Assembly: GCF_007830185.1 (NCBI RefSeq)
Contig: NZ_VLKZ01000004.1
Location: 158,383 to 222,382, forward strand
Length of the DNA: 64,000 nucleotides
Source: Halalkalibacter nanhaiisediminis
GTDB lineage: Bacteria; Bacillota; Bacilli; Bacillales; Bacillaceae_D
Direction of reading: 5' to 3'
Every line of letters begins with the position of its first letter. Positions within the stretch are counted from its first letter, which is position 1. A model generated the notes under the pieces. The model was not told where the DNA came from and searched no databases. It was given only the letters and a program-made list of their open reading frames with translations. Positions 56,375-64,000 of the stretch are shown in pieces. Made by a program: the position numbers and the translations under genes.

Positions 56375-57133
56375 TCAATTTTGTTCTACTTTATTCCGTA
56401 TTTCATCTGTAACTTCTACAAGTAAATCAATTGTTTCATGAATAATATTTAAAAATTCAGTTGAAGTTGTATAATTCCCAACTGAAAGTGTTCTTATCAC
56501 GGAGCCATCTGCTTGTTTTTCTGGGTTTCCAATTCCTGAATCAATTTGGCTTGGTCGGAAATTATGAACGAGATTATTTCTGTATTCATTCATTTTTTTA
56601 AACTTTATATTTTGCGGAAGATCATTTAAATAATCAAATAAATCTTTATCTACTGTTTCAAGTTCATTTAAGACCTTTTTTCTAAAACCTAGTTTAGGTT
56701 CCACACCCAAATTAAATTTTACATTCACTAAATGATACACAGTATCAATTAAACCTTCAGCTCTTGTAAAAAAGCTTTCCATGTAAAATCCAAACCAATA
56801 TAAATTAGCAAAATGTCGTTCTTCAAAATGTGGGAAATACGAAATACTAGCACCGTTTTTACCTGGTGATATGTACCATTCATCGTCAGGTATTCCAGCG
56901 TCAAAATAAGATTTTAATAATGTGTAATTTTGTGTTAAATCAAACGCTCTATTATTATATTCTCTCACCCAATACTTCAGTTCCACACCATTGTCATATC
57001 CAAATAAATCTAATAAAGTGTCCTGTGTTGTTGGTGGTTCAAACCCTAATTTTTCAAATGCACTTGCTTTTTCTTTACAAATTTCTTGCCAATCTTCTTT
57101 TGCCGGGTACTTAGCGTAATCATAAATATCCAT
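56375..57133 (-). CDS. HEPN-motif protein (Cthe_2314-like), 252 residues
   Basis: Carries RNNLVH (Arg185, His190), the R-x4-H motif of HEPN ribonucleases, inside a helical C-terminal region (about 105-250) with FFTRAEGLIDTVYHLVN and an FRPSQIDSG loop, resembling the Cthe_2314 HEPN group. HEPN proteins often act as RNases or toxin parts in defence systems. Start at the ATG after AGGAGGTG; no partner gene is adjacent on the same strand. It is the only - strand gene of the island. Function not known. Confidence 0.8.
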   Translation of the reverse strand: MDIYDYAKYPAKEDWQEICKEKASAFEKLGFEPPTTQDTLLDLFGYDNGVELKYWVREYNNRAFDLTQNYTLLKSYFDAGIPDDEWYISPGKNGASISYFPHFEERHFANLYWFGFYMESFFTRAEGLIDTVYHLVNVKFNLGVEPKLGFRKKVLNELETVDKDLFDYLNDLPQNIKFKKMNEYRNNLVHNFRPSQIDSGIGNPEKQADGSVIRTLSVGNYTTSTEFLNIIHETIDLLVEVTDEIRNKVEQN

Positions 57134-57351
57134 ATTAACACCTCCTACAATACTATTCAACAATTGGAGAAAGATTCCTTTTTAGTTTTCTCTTCCAATA
57201 TAATTAATATCATCTGTCAAATCTTTACCGATATATATTTCCAATAAGGAAATGTAATTTTATAAATAACTTTCATTGTGCCAATTCCAACATAATATCT
57301 TGATATTAACAATCAATTAGCCCTCCGATAATTAGTGAATTTATTTATGTG

Positions 57352-57482
57352 CAAAAAGGTACACTTTTTGGAACGCATATCATGATACGGTTGAATAAGG
57401 GTTTGGGTAGTCTCATATGGTATCTAGCTTACTTTTGAAACGTATCATTTTTACAATTGACCTTTTGATACTAATTCGATAC
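57352..57482 (+). promoter_or_regulatory. Dyad-rich region, candidate res site of the serine recombinase
   Basis: Holds CAAAAAG/CTTTTTG around GTACA (57352-57370), the palindrome TATCATGATA (57369-57378), and five GATAC/GTATC half-sites at 57374, 57420, 57442, 57467 and 57478. Such repeated dyads upstream of resolvase genes are the usual res/operator arrangement. The rest of the 384-bp gap (57134-57350) shows nothing clear. Confidence 0.45.
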
Positions 57483-57517
57483 GATAAGAGTATTAAATAA
57501 CAAGGTGGATTTAACCA

Positions 57518-58120
57518 ATGGATAACAAAGAGTTCGGATATGTTCGAGTAAGTAGTAATGACCAAAACGAAACACAACAACTGGATAGCATGTATGCTAT
57601 TGGAATTGATGAGCGTGATATCCATATCGATAAGCAAAGCGGAAAAGACTTCAATAGACCTCAATACCAAGCTTTGAAATTGCGTTTACGTAAAGGAGAT
57701 ACATTATACATACATTCATTAGATCGACTTGGTCGTAACAAAAAGGTGATTCTTGACGAGTGGAAAGATATCACACAGAACATCGAAGCGCATATTGTTG
57801 TAATTGACATGCCATTATTAGATACACGTAAGTATAATGATTCGATCGGATCTTTTGTAGCTGACTTAGTATTACAGGTTTTGTCGTGGATTGCTGAGGA
57901 AGAGAGAATGAAGATTAAGACTCGTCAAGCTGAAGGTATAGCTTCTGCAAAGGCTCACGGTAAACACCTAGGAAGACCTAAAACATCTATAACATCTGAA
58001 TTTGAGCAGGCTTATAAGCAATGGAAAGCGGGGGATATAACTGCAGTAGAAGCAATGAAGAAATCAAATCTAACTAAGGCTACATTTTATCGCAAGGTAA
58101 AGGAATATGAGGCAAGTTAA
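57518..58120 (+). CDS. Small serine recombinase (resolvase/invertase)
   Basis: 200 residues. Catalytic domain with FGYVRVSSNDQ (Arg10, Ser12) and LDRLGRN; long E-helix region SWIAEEERMKIKTRQAEGI; C-terminal helix-turn-helix GDITAVEAMKKSNLTKATFY. Length is that of Tn3-type resolvases and Gin/Pin invertases, not of large serine integrases. Intact, unlike the tyrosine integrase. AAGGTGG precedes the ATG. No invertible segment or transposase was seen; it may be a remnant of a plasmid or transposon. Confidence 0.93.
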   Translation: MDNKEFGYVRVSSNDQNETQQLDSMYAIGIDERDIHIDKQSGKDFNRPQYQALKLRLRKGDTLYIHSLDRLGRNKKVILDEWKDITQNIEAHIVVIDMPLLDTRKYNDSIGSFVADLVLQVLSWIAEEERMKIKTRQAEGIASAKAHGKHLGRPKTSITSEFEQAYKQWKAGDITAVEAMKKSNLTKATFYRKVKEYEAS

Positions 58121-58324
58121 GAGACTCCTCATGGGGTCTCTATCTAATGAGGATAGAGGGGGATAATTCCACATTTTTAATATGACTATAAATGAGATAA
58201 AAGGTAGGTTGGTTCATTCACACCCTATGATTTTTTTGAAACTTTGAATAATTGCCAGAATTACTTAAAGATTTCAATATGTTATCATATTAAATATGAG
58301 GACTTGAAAGCAGGTGTAATCATT

Positions 58325-59275
58325 GTGCAATTAAATGAAAATACAAGAAAGCTTGCCATCGAAATTATTGTGAATTTAGTTAATATAAAGAATCTTATGT
58401 ATGAACATATCTTAAAGCCAGCTGGCGTTAAAAAGGAGCAATTTGCAAGGTTAAGAAGCCTTAAAAATCCAGAAGGAAAGCCGTTAACAAAAAGAGAAAT
58501 TGGTATATTATTGTTGGACGAATCAAAAAATCAGATAGAAGAGAAGAAGTTTATTAAATCCCTAATTGAACTTGCTGCCAAGTGGAATAGATTTCATTTA
58601 GCTGATAATGAATATAGTGCCAGAGCTATCGTTCAAAAGGCGAGGGAAGAATTGAATACAATTGAAATAATGGAAGCTAACGAGGCACAATTGCTTGAAG
58701 AAGAGAAAAAACGTGAAATTCTTAGAGTTGAAGAATTAAAAAGGAAAGTAAGGCAAGATAGAAAAAAAGAGATCTATGAGCGTTCCAAATTATTGTTGCT
58801 AATGTTTGACGAGATGGCTACCAAGGAAAAAAATCCACAGAGAAAAGGATATTTGTTAGAAGAATTAACAAATATGTTATTCCAGCTTTATGACATTGCG
58901 TTATTAGAAAGCTTTAGAAGGAACAACGGTGGTGAACAGATCGATGGAGCATTTAAATTAGATGGATGGCATTATCTTGTTGAAATGAAATGGACCAATC
59001 AACTTACAGATATGAGTCAATTGGATTCATTATATGGGAAGGTTTCCCGTTCTGGCAAACAAACTATGGGATTATTTATATCTATAAATGGATGGTCTCA
59101 AAATGTAATTCCTTTAATGAAACAACACCCAGATAAAACTATCTTTTTAATGGATGGATTTGACTTAAGAGTGGTTCTGGCAGGTGAAATAGACTTAATT
59201 GAAATTCTGCATAAGAAGATAGCGAAGTTTAACTTATTAGCAGAACCTTTTGTTGGTGCAAAAGAACTTATTTGA
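58325..59275 (+). CDS. PD-(D/E)XK restriction-endonuclease-like protein
   Basis: 316 residues. C-terminal nuclease fold: Glu179/Glu180 in RKGYLLEELTN, Asp207 in GEQIDGAF, Glu220 and Lys222 in YLVEMKW, Gln232 in the next helix, then GLFISINGW. N-terminal half is helical, with a charged coiled coil (about 115-155). It resembles Mrr-type nucleases, but no methyltransferase or specificity gene is nearby. Start is GTG 8 nt after AGGTG; a longer frame from 58244 exists. Likely DNA cleavage; target unknown. Confidence 0.82.
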   Translation: MQLNENTRKLAIEIIVNLVNIKNLMYEHILKPAGVKKEQFARLRSLKNPEGKPLTKREIGILLLDESKNQIEEKKFIKSLIELAAKWNRFHLADNEYSARAIVQKAREELNTIEIMEANEAQLLEEEKKREILRVEELKRKVRQDRKKEIYERSKLLLLMFDEMATKEKNPQRKGYLLEELTNMLFQLYDIALLESFRRNNGGEQIDGAFKLDGWHYLVEMKWTNQLTDMSQLDSLYGKVSRSGKQTMGLFISINGWSQNVIPLMKQHPDKTIFLMDGFDLRVVLAGEIDLIEILHKKIAKFNLLAEPFVGAKELI

Positions 59276-59377
59276 TAAGGTAAAGGAATTAAGTCATACA
59301 ACAAAAATTTTCGCAAGTTTGGTATTAAAAATCCTAATGTTACACTTACTATATAACAAGAAGAAGGAGTGGATAGC

Positions 59378-59662
59378 GTGAGTAAAAATACCAGGCTATA
59401 TTTCTACTTTGCAAATAAACTAATCATGTCTGGAACTGCTAAAGAATTTATAGAAATGGGAGTTTTTGTACATGATGATTCAAACAATGGAACACCAAAA
59501 GAAGAAGATGTACTACTACAACTTGGTGATCGTTTCACTCTGACTGACTTTCCCGCTGAAGGAAATACTATGATTGTTAGAGTGATTGAAATGAAGGCGG
59601 GTAACAACTTCGATGATGGAGATTTCATCAAATATTATCTTGAAGAGTACAAGAGTAAATGA
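59378..59662 (+). CDS. Uncharacterised 94-residue island protein
   Basis: GTG start 8 nt after AAGGAG. Small acidic protein; contains FYFANKLIMSGTAKEFIEMG and DGDFIKYYLEEYKSK. No family recognised. Its stop overlaps the start of the next gene (ATGA), so the two are translated together. As a small acidic partner of a HEPN-motif protein it could be an antitoxin or accessory subunit; this is inference. Confidence 0.75.
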   Translation: MSKNTRLYFYFANKLIMSGTAKEFIEMGVFVHDDSNNGTPKEEDVLLQLGDRFTLTDFPAEGNTMIVRVIEMKAGNNFDDGDFIKYYLEEYKSK

Positions 59663-60492
59663 TTTACGCAATAGGTTATAGAGAAGTTATTAAAGAAGGT
59701 CAACACCAATTCATTATAGAAAAACACATAACAAAAGAAGAGTATGAAGAAATCCAGTCTATGTTAGGTGAAGCTAAAAAAATAAATTCAATGACCCATG
59801 TTTATCAACTTTTTGAAAGAAACGGTAATGAATTTTTAGCTTACATATCGAAAGTTAATGAAATACTGAATTCAGATAACGAACAAATATATTTAGAAGC
59901 CAACCGATTATTGATTAATTACCTTTCTTCCTTGTCTATGTTTATTGATTATGGAGAAAGATACAATCAAAAACATTTTGGAAAACAGAAATTGAAGGAA
60001 TTTGAAAGTAAAACACATGATTTTTACGATAATCACGTATCATATCGATTTATGGCATTAATGAGGAATTATGCTTTACATTATGGTTTCCCCTTAACAA
60101 ATATCAGGAGAAGTCTAGTAAATCAAAATGGTGTTTTTGCATCAAAGCGAACATTATTAGGCTTTAAGTCATGGAAACATGCTAGGGAAGATATTGAAAT
60201 AATGCCTGAATTAATTCGAATTGAACCACATGTAGAAATTTCAATGCTTTTCATAAAACACTTATATGATTCTTATCTTTACGATTTGACTCCTGTCTTG
60301 ATAAAAGGGCTAGAATACCTAAATGCCCTGATAAAAAGGAATGGTGGAAAAGTACCTTTACTTGCAACATTTAAAGATATTGAAGAATTAAAAAAAGGAA
60401 ACATTTCAGTCGACCTTATTGAACCCAACACGTATATCAAGGTCCTCGAAATAATAAAAAGCCATCCAAGCATAAATATTATAGAAAAGTAA
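59659..60492 (+). CDS. HEPN-motif protein, 277 residues
   Basis: Mostly helical protein with RNYALH (Arg136, His141), the R-x4-H motif of HEPN RNases, in a helix context YRFMALMRNYALHYGFP. The N-terminal 65 residues look like a separate small domain (GYREVIKEGQHQF). No membrane segment. It overlaps the 94-residue gene by 4 bp and follows the nuclease gene, forming a probable operon. Unrelated in sequence to the HEPN gene at 56375. RNase activity is inferred from the motif only. Confidence 0.78.
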   Translation: MIYAIGYREVIKEGQHQFIIEKHITKEEYEEIQSMLGEAKKINSMTHVYQLFERNGNEFLAYISKVNEILNSDNEQIYLEANRLLINYLSSLSMFIDYGERYNQKHFGKQKLKEFESKTHDFYDNHVSYRFMALMRNYALHYGFPLTNIRRSLVNQNGVFASKRTLLGFKSWKHAREDIEIMPELIRIEPHVEISMLFIKHLYDSYLYDLTPVLIKGLEYLNALIKRNGGKVPLLATFKDIEELKKGNISVDLIEPNTYIKVLEIIKSHPSINIIEK

Positions 60493-60673
60493 TTGAAGGG
60501 AATTGCTTTAAAGTGTAAATAGGAACTGGCTTTAGTACCATTTTTTTAGGAATAACAAGTAATGAAAAGTACTAAAACAGTTATGAATAATTGATATAAC
60601 TCCATTCAAAAGCCCTTTTGACCCGACCGTGATTTAATGGACAGCACGTATCAATGTCGAAACTATCAATTAA

Positions 60674-60712
60674 GAAGCCTTATTCCAATCTTCAAGAAAT
60701 AAGGCTTTTTTT
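60674..60712 (+). terminator. Terminator after the HEPN operon
   Basis: AAGCCTTATT/AATAAGGCTT, then T5. The rest of 60493-60870 has no recognisable gene. Confidence 0.8.
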
Positions 60713-60873
60713 ATTAAAAGCACTTCGAAATCATCATTTTTATTGTTTATATTGCTTTAAAGTTATAACTTAATTAAAATGAAGTAGCGATTACGGTCTA
60801 AGTTCGAAAAGTGACCGTTATACATAACCTAAGAAAACTATTGATATATTGAGGTTTCCCATTACTTCAAGCA

Positions 60874-60920
60874 CACGCCTTCTAAGCGTGCGGTCGGGAG
60901 TTCGAATCTCTCCTGGGACG
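60874..60920 (+). pseudogene. tRNA-Arg 3' fragment at the right island end
   Basis: Anticodon arm CACGC-CTTCTAA-GCGTG, then the T-arm and acceptor 3' strand of tRNA-Arg. No D-arm or 5' acceptor strand precedes it, so it is not a functional tRNA. Its anticodon stem differs from the intact tRNA yet still pairs perfectly. Confidence 0.85.
60891..60920 (+). repeat. Right attachment repeat (attR)
   Basis: 30 bp identical to 54280-54309; marks the right end of the island. Confidence 0.9.
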
Positions 60921-60939
60921 CCATTTAACTTACATAATA

Positions 60940-60976
60940 AACGTCTCCATTTCATATTGAAGTGGAGACGTTTTTT
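60940..60976. terminator. Terminator to the right of the island
   Basis: AACGTCTCCATT/AGTGGAGACGTT, then T5. Probably the original terminator of the tRNA genes, now parted from them by the island; also serves the - strand gene ending at 60952. Confidence 0.82.
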
Positions 60977-61377
60977 GCATGCGTTGGAGCATATTGTAAC
61001 ACTTGCTCAAAATAGATATGCTCATTTTGTAACAACAGTTTGGCATCGTAGAAGACGACACGCCACCTCTGCTTTTTTAATAACCGTACAATTCGCTTTT
61101 CGTCTATACCAGGACTAGTCTCTATTAAAGCTAGTTTGAATGGAACGAGTGCAAGGTTAATCCTCACACCATTAATCCAATAATGCGGAGTTGGATAATA
61201 TAAGTTAGCTTGTAATTGTTCGTAGAGAAATTTTTCCGCAGGAGTATCACAAGTTTGTGATAAATCTTCTACAACAATAAGAGAAGCGCGTGTTCGATTT
61301 CTTACGTGTACAAACGGAAATCTCTTTGAAAGTCTCAACCACTTTTTAAAATACTTGACCATCATTTTATCACCCAT
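60952..61377 (-). CDS. DUF559/Vsr-like nuclease-fold protein, possibly inactive
   Basis: 141 residues. The layout TPAEKFLYEQL, then INGVRINLALVPFKLALIE, then RIVRLLKKQRWRVVFYD is that of DUF559 / very-short-patch-repair-type PD-(D/E)XK domains. The usual catalytic Asp is replaced by Asn (RINLAL) and the ExD/ExK part reads IETSP, so it may not cut. Start codon uncertain (ATG at 61377, or a downstream ATG pair). It lies just outside the island, so is host or an older insertion. Confidence 0.65.
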   Translation of the reverse strand: MGDKMMVKYFKKWLRLSKRFPFVHVRNRTRASLIVVEDLSQTCDTPAEKFLYEQLQANLYYPTPHYWINGVRINLALVPFKLALIETSPGIDEKRIVRLLKKQRWRVVFYDAKLLLQNEHIYFEQVLQYAPTHAKNVSTSI

Positions 61378-61594
61378 TAATAGGATGTCCTACCTCTTAA
61401 GTTTCTATGCTATTCGTTCCAATGACTTTTTTTCTACAACCCATGTTTTTAAGGCGTCCTGTGGGGAAAAACCAAATTTCATACTAAGCCATTCTTTTAA
61501 TTAAAATTTAAGCAATATCAATAAAAAATACCAAAGACTTTTCAAAGATTTCTTTCAACTCAAAACAATGCTAATTATCCATATAAATCAATGT

Positions 61595-61608
61595 TGTAAG
61601 CGTATACA
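61595..61608 (+). promoter_or_regulatory. Candidate CcpA site (cre) upstream of ilvE
   Basis: TGTAAGCGTATACA fits the cre consensus (TGNAANCGNTNNCA) except at one weakly conserved base. It lies 46 bp upstream of the -35, an activating position, as known for the B. subtilis ilv-leu operon. Confidence 0.6.
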
Positions 61609-61654
61609 TATTGATCGACATATCAAAATAGTCAAATTATTTTTTCTAAAGTGG

Positions 61655-61683
61655 TTGACCATCTTCCTGAATGAGCGTATGAT
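61655..61683 (+). promoter_or_regulatory. SigA promoter of ilvE-ilvD
   Basis: TTGACC, 17 bp, TATGAT, about 120 bp before ilvE. The leader is too short for a T-box and has none. The rest of the 61378-61807 gap has no gene. Confidence 0.75.
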
Positions 61684-61807
61684 AAACCTCAAACAACAAC
61701 TATTATATAAACAAATGTCCGCTCAAGAGAGAACATTTCATGCACAAAGCTACATGTATTTTATAGCTACTTAGAAAGTTGCATGAGACATAGGGAGAGT
61801 GAGCGTC

Positions 61808-62713
61808 ATGAGTGAACAGTGGATTTATTTAAATGGCGAATTTGTTGAAAAACACGATGCTAAAATCTCCGTTTATGATCATGGTTTCTTATATGGAGAT
61901 GGTGTTTTTGAAGGTATTCGAGTTTATGATGGAAATGTGTTTAGACTAAAAGAGCATCTTGACCGGCTCTACGATTCAGCTAAGTCTATTATGCTTGTCA
62001 TTCCTCATACAAAAGAAGAAATGACAGATTTAGTTATAAAGACACTTCAAAGAAATAAATTGCGAAGTGCTTATATTCGTCTTGTTATATCTAGAGGTGT
62101 AGGAAATCTAGGACTTGATCCATCGTCTTGTGCTAAGCCACAAATCGTTATCATTGCTGAAGAATTAGCTCTCTTTCCAAAAGAGCTCTATGATAGCGGA
62201 TTAGAAATTATTACGGTAGCAACAAGAAGAAATCGTCCAGATGTACTTAGTCCTAAGGTTAAATCACTGAATTATTTGAATAACGTTCTTGTCAAGATTG
62301 AAGCAAGTCTTGCGGGTGTAAGTGAAGCATTGATGCTGAATGATCAAGGCTACGTTGCTGAAGGATCAGCTGACAATGTGTTTATTATAAAGGGTAAGAA
62401 AATCCTAACACCACCAGGCTATATTGGAGCCCTTGAAGGAATTACACGCAATGCTATCATGGAGATTGCTACAGAGCTTGGCTATACTGTCAAAGAAGAG
62501 CCATTTACACGTCATGATGTTTATGTAGCTGATGAAGTTTTCTTAACAGGAACTGCGGCCGAAGTGATTGCAGTAGTGAAGGTCGATGGGCGCGTAATTG
62601 GAAATGGTGTTCCTGGAAAAGAAACACAACAGCTCCTAGAAGCTTTCCGACACCGTGTGATTGAAGACGGTGAGAAGGTATATAAAGAAGATCAAGAAAT
62701 AGAAGTTAGTTAA
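61808..62713 (+). CDS. ilvE: Branched-chain amino acid aminotransferase
   Basis: 301 residues, fold type IV PLP enzyme. DHGFLYGDGVFEGIRVYDG near the N-terminus, catalytic Lys152 in SPKVKSLNYLNN, and the phosphate-binding EGITRNAIMEIA and LTGTAAEV segments. Last step of Leu, Ile and Val synthesis. Start placed at the ATG after AGGGAGAG; a GTG three codons upstream is an alternative. Confidence 0.95.
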   Translation: MSEQWIYLNGEFVEKHDAKISVYDHGFLYGDGVFEGIRVYDGNVFRLKEHLDRLYDSAKSIMLVIPHTKEEMTDLVIKTLQRNKLRSAYIRLVISRGVGNLGLDPSSCAKPQIVIIAEELALFPKELYDSGLEIITVATRRNRPDVLSPKVKSLNYLNNVLVKIEASLAGVSEALMLNDQGYVAEGSADNVFIIKGKKILTPPGYIGALEGITRNAIMEIATELGYTVKEEPFTRHDVYVADEVFLTGTAAEVIAVVKVDGRVIGNGVPGKETQQLLEAFRHRVIEDGEKVYKEDQEIEVS

Positions 62714-62751
62714 ATAGAGAGATAGAAGCAATTGAATAGGGAGCGGGTAGT

Positions 62752-64000
62752 ATGAGAAGTAACATGATAAAAAAAGGTATTGATCGTGCACCTCATCGAA
62801 GCTTACTTCGAGCAGCTGGAGTAAAAGAAGATGAGATGGATAAGCCATTTATCGGAGTTTGTAACTCTTATATTGATATCATTCCAGGTCACATGCATTT
62901 AAATAAATTTGCAGAAGTTGCTAAAGAAGCAATACGTGAAGCGGGTGGAATTCCTTTTGAATTCAACACAATTGGTGTTGACGATGGTATTGCTATGGGA
63001 CATATCGGTATGCGTTATTCACTACCAAGTCGTGAAATCATTTGTGACGCTGCAGAAACAGTTATTAATGCGCATTGGTTTGACGGAGTATTTTACATTC
63101 CAAATTGTGACAAAATCACACCAGGGATGTTAATGGCATCTGTAAGAACGAACGTCCCATCAGTATTCGTTTCAGGTGGACCAATGGAAGCAGGTAGAAC
63201 GAAAGATGGTCAGAGCTTATCTCTTGTGTCTGTCTTTGAAGGAGTAGGGGCATTTGCTTCTGGAAAAATGTCACGAGAAGAATTGCTTGAAATTGAACAA
63301 AGTGCATGTCCGACATGTGGTTCTTGTTCAGGAATGTTCACTGCAAATTCAATGAACTCGTTGATGGAAATGCTTGGAATGGCTTTGCCAGGTAACGGAA
63401 CGATTGTAGCAACTTCTAATGATCGTCATCAGCTTATTAAAGATGCCGCAAAGCACTTGATGAATTTAATAGAGAAAGACATTAAACCTAGAGACATTAT
63501 TACAGAAGAAACAATTGATGATGCGTTTGCACTTGATATGGCAATGGGTGGGTCAACTAATACGGTCCTTCATACATTAGCAATTGCGAATGAAGCAGAA
63601 ATTGATTATGACTTAAATCGAATTAATAAAGTCGCTGAGCGAGTGCCATATTTAAGTAAGATTAGCCCAGCATCTGATTATTCAATGGATGATGTTCACA
63701 AAGCAGGTGGCGTTAGTGCGATCATTAAAGAGCTTTGTGCAATTGAAGGTGCTATACATCCAGAACGAATTACAATCACAGGAAAAAGTTTGTATGAAAA
63801 TGTAAAAGATGCAGAGATTACAAATGACGATGTTATCCGACGTAAAGATAACCCATATAGTCCAGTTGGAGGACTCTCCATTTTATATGGTAATATCGCA
63901 CCAGATGGTGGAGTTATTAAAGTAGGAGCTGTAGATCCATCTATTAAAGTTTTTGAGGGAGAAGCAATTGTTTTTAACTCTCAAGAAGAAGCGCAAAAAG
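62752..64000 (+). CDS. ilvD: Dihydroxy-acid dehydratase (partial, runs off the right edge)
   Basis: 416 residues are visible from the ATG after [25 protein letters not shown], the Fe-S cysteines in [15 protein letters not shown] and [12 protein letters not shown], and GGSTNTVLH are the IlvD signatures. Dehydrates dihydroxy acids in the Ile/Val route. 38 bp after ilvE, same operon. The C-terminal part lies outside the window. Confidence 0.97.
   Translation, partial: MRSNMIKKGIDRAPHRSLLRAAGVKEDEMDKPFIGVCNSYIDIIPGHMHLNKFAEVAKEAIREAGGIPFEFNTIGVDDGIAMGHIGMRYSLPSREIICDAAETVINAHWFDGVFYIPNCDKITPGMLMASVRTNVPSVFVSGGPMEAGRTKDGQSLSLVSVFEGVGAFASGKMSREELLEIEQSACPTCGSCSGMFTANSMNSLMEMLGMALPGNGTIVATSNDRHQLIKDAAKHLMNLIEKDIKPRDIITEETIDDAFALDMAMGGSTNTVLHTLAIANEAEIDYDLNRINKVAERVPYLSKISPASDYSMDDVHKAGGVSAIIKELCAIEGAIHPERITITGKSLYENVKDAEITNDDVIRRKDNPYSPVGGLSILYGNIAPDGGVIKVGAVDPSIKVFEGEAIVFNSQEEAQK

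Noticed and set aside
54310-60873. CRISPR array or prophage structural genes in the island
   Set aside because: No regularly spaced repeats; no capsid, tail, terminase, lysis or conjugation genes.
60860-60920. Second tRNA-Arg gene
   Set aside because: Anticodon and T arms are present, but the D arm and 5' acceptor strand are missing.
60849-61118. 89-codon frame over the right att site
   Set aside because: Its N-terminus is a translation of the tRNA fragment; the rest is antiparallel to the 141-residue gene.
61690-61807. T-box leader in front of ilvE
   Set aside because: Leader of about 120 nt lacks the GGGTGG T-box sequence and a terminator hairpin.

Overview
The window is a chromosomal segment of a low-GC, endospore-forming Firmicute of the Bacillaceae. 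The spore genes (sspI, gerE, gerM, ytaF, ytxC), AGGAGG-type ribosome binding sites and a gene order running polA-mutM-ytaF-coaE-gapB-speD-nrdR-dnaB-dnaI through thrS, infC, pheST, mutS2, uvrC, lysC, sdhCAB, racE and rph all match the Bacillus pattern. A CofH/MqnC-type radical SAM gene (futalosine route to menaquinone) next to dnaI points away from B. subtilis itself and towards Bacillus halodurans-like (alkaliphile-group) relatives; this placement is inference.

Layout. 1-10 kb: DNA repair and replication (polA end, mutM, nrdR, dnaB, dnaI), CoA and polyamine metabolism, mqnC, ytxC. 10-22 kb: translation, with a T-box leader and thrS, an L20-type leader and infC-rpmI-rplT, small membrane genes, ysdC, sspI, an rRNA methyltransferase, and a T-box leader with pheST. 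22-28 kb: zapA, cvpA, polX, mutS2, a DUF350 gene and an unlisted 29-residue membrane peptide. 28-35 kb: fatty acid oxidation: two tandem acyl-CoA ligases, fadR, fadB, etfB, etfA, with FadR operators and a cre-like site. 35-45 kb: trxA, uvrC, lysine riboswitch-lysC, yslB, a Ktr/Trk potassium channel, sdhCAB. 45-54 kb: ysmA, gerE, glcT-RAT-ptsH-ptsI (no ptsG here), ysmB, racE, gerM, rph, ysnA, ysnB and tRNA-Gly/tRNA-Arg. 54.3-60.9 kb: an AT-rich integrated island in the 3' end of tRNA-Arg. 61-64 kb: a degenerate-looking nuclease-fold gene, then ilvE and the start of ilvD with a cre site and a strong promoter.

The island is the accessory part. It is bounded by a 30-bp direct repeat of the tRNA-Arg 3' end (54280-54309 and 60891-60920). 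Its tyrosine integrase is broken in three places, so it cannot move by itself. Its cargo is an intact small serine recombinase with a dyad-rich upstream region, an uncharacterised 250-residue protein, two unrelated proteins with a HEPN RNase motif (R-x4-H), a PD-(D/E)XK nuclease and a 94-residue protein whose gene overlaps one of the HEPN genes. The nuclease / small protein / HEPN gene set (58325-60492) is the best candidate for an undescribed defence-type system.

Non-coding structure is rich: two T-boxes, a lysine riboswitch, an L20 leader, a GlcT antiterminator target overlapping a terminator, a structured speD leader, a MITE-like ~100-bp repeat in several copies, and a family of terminators with related arms.
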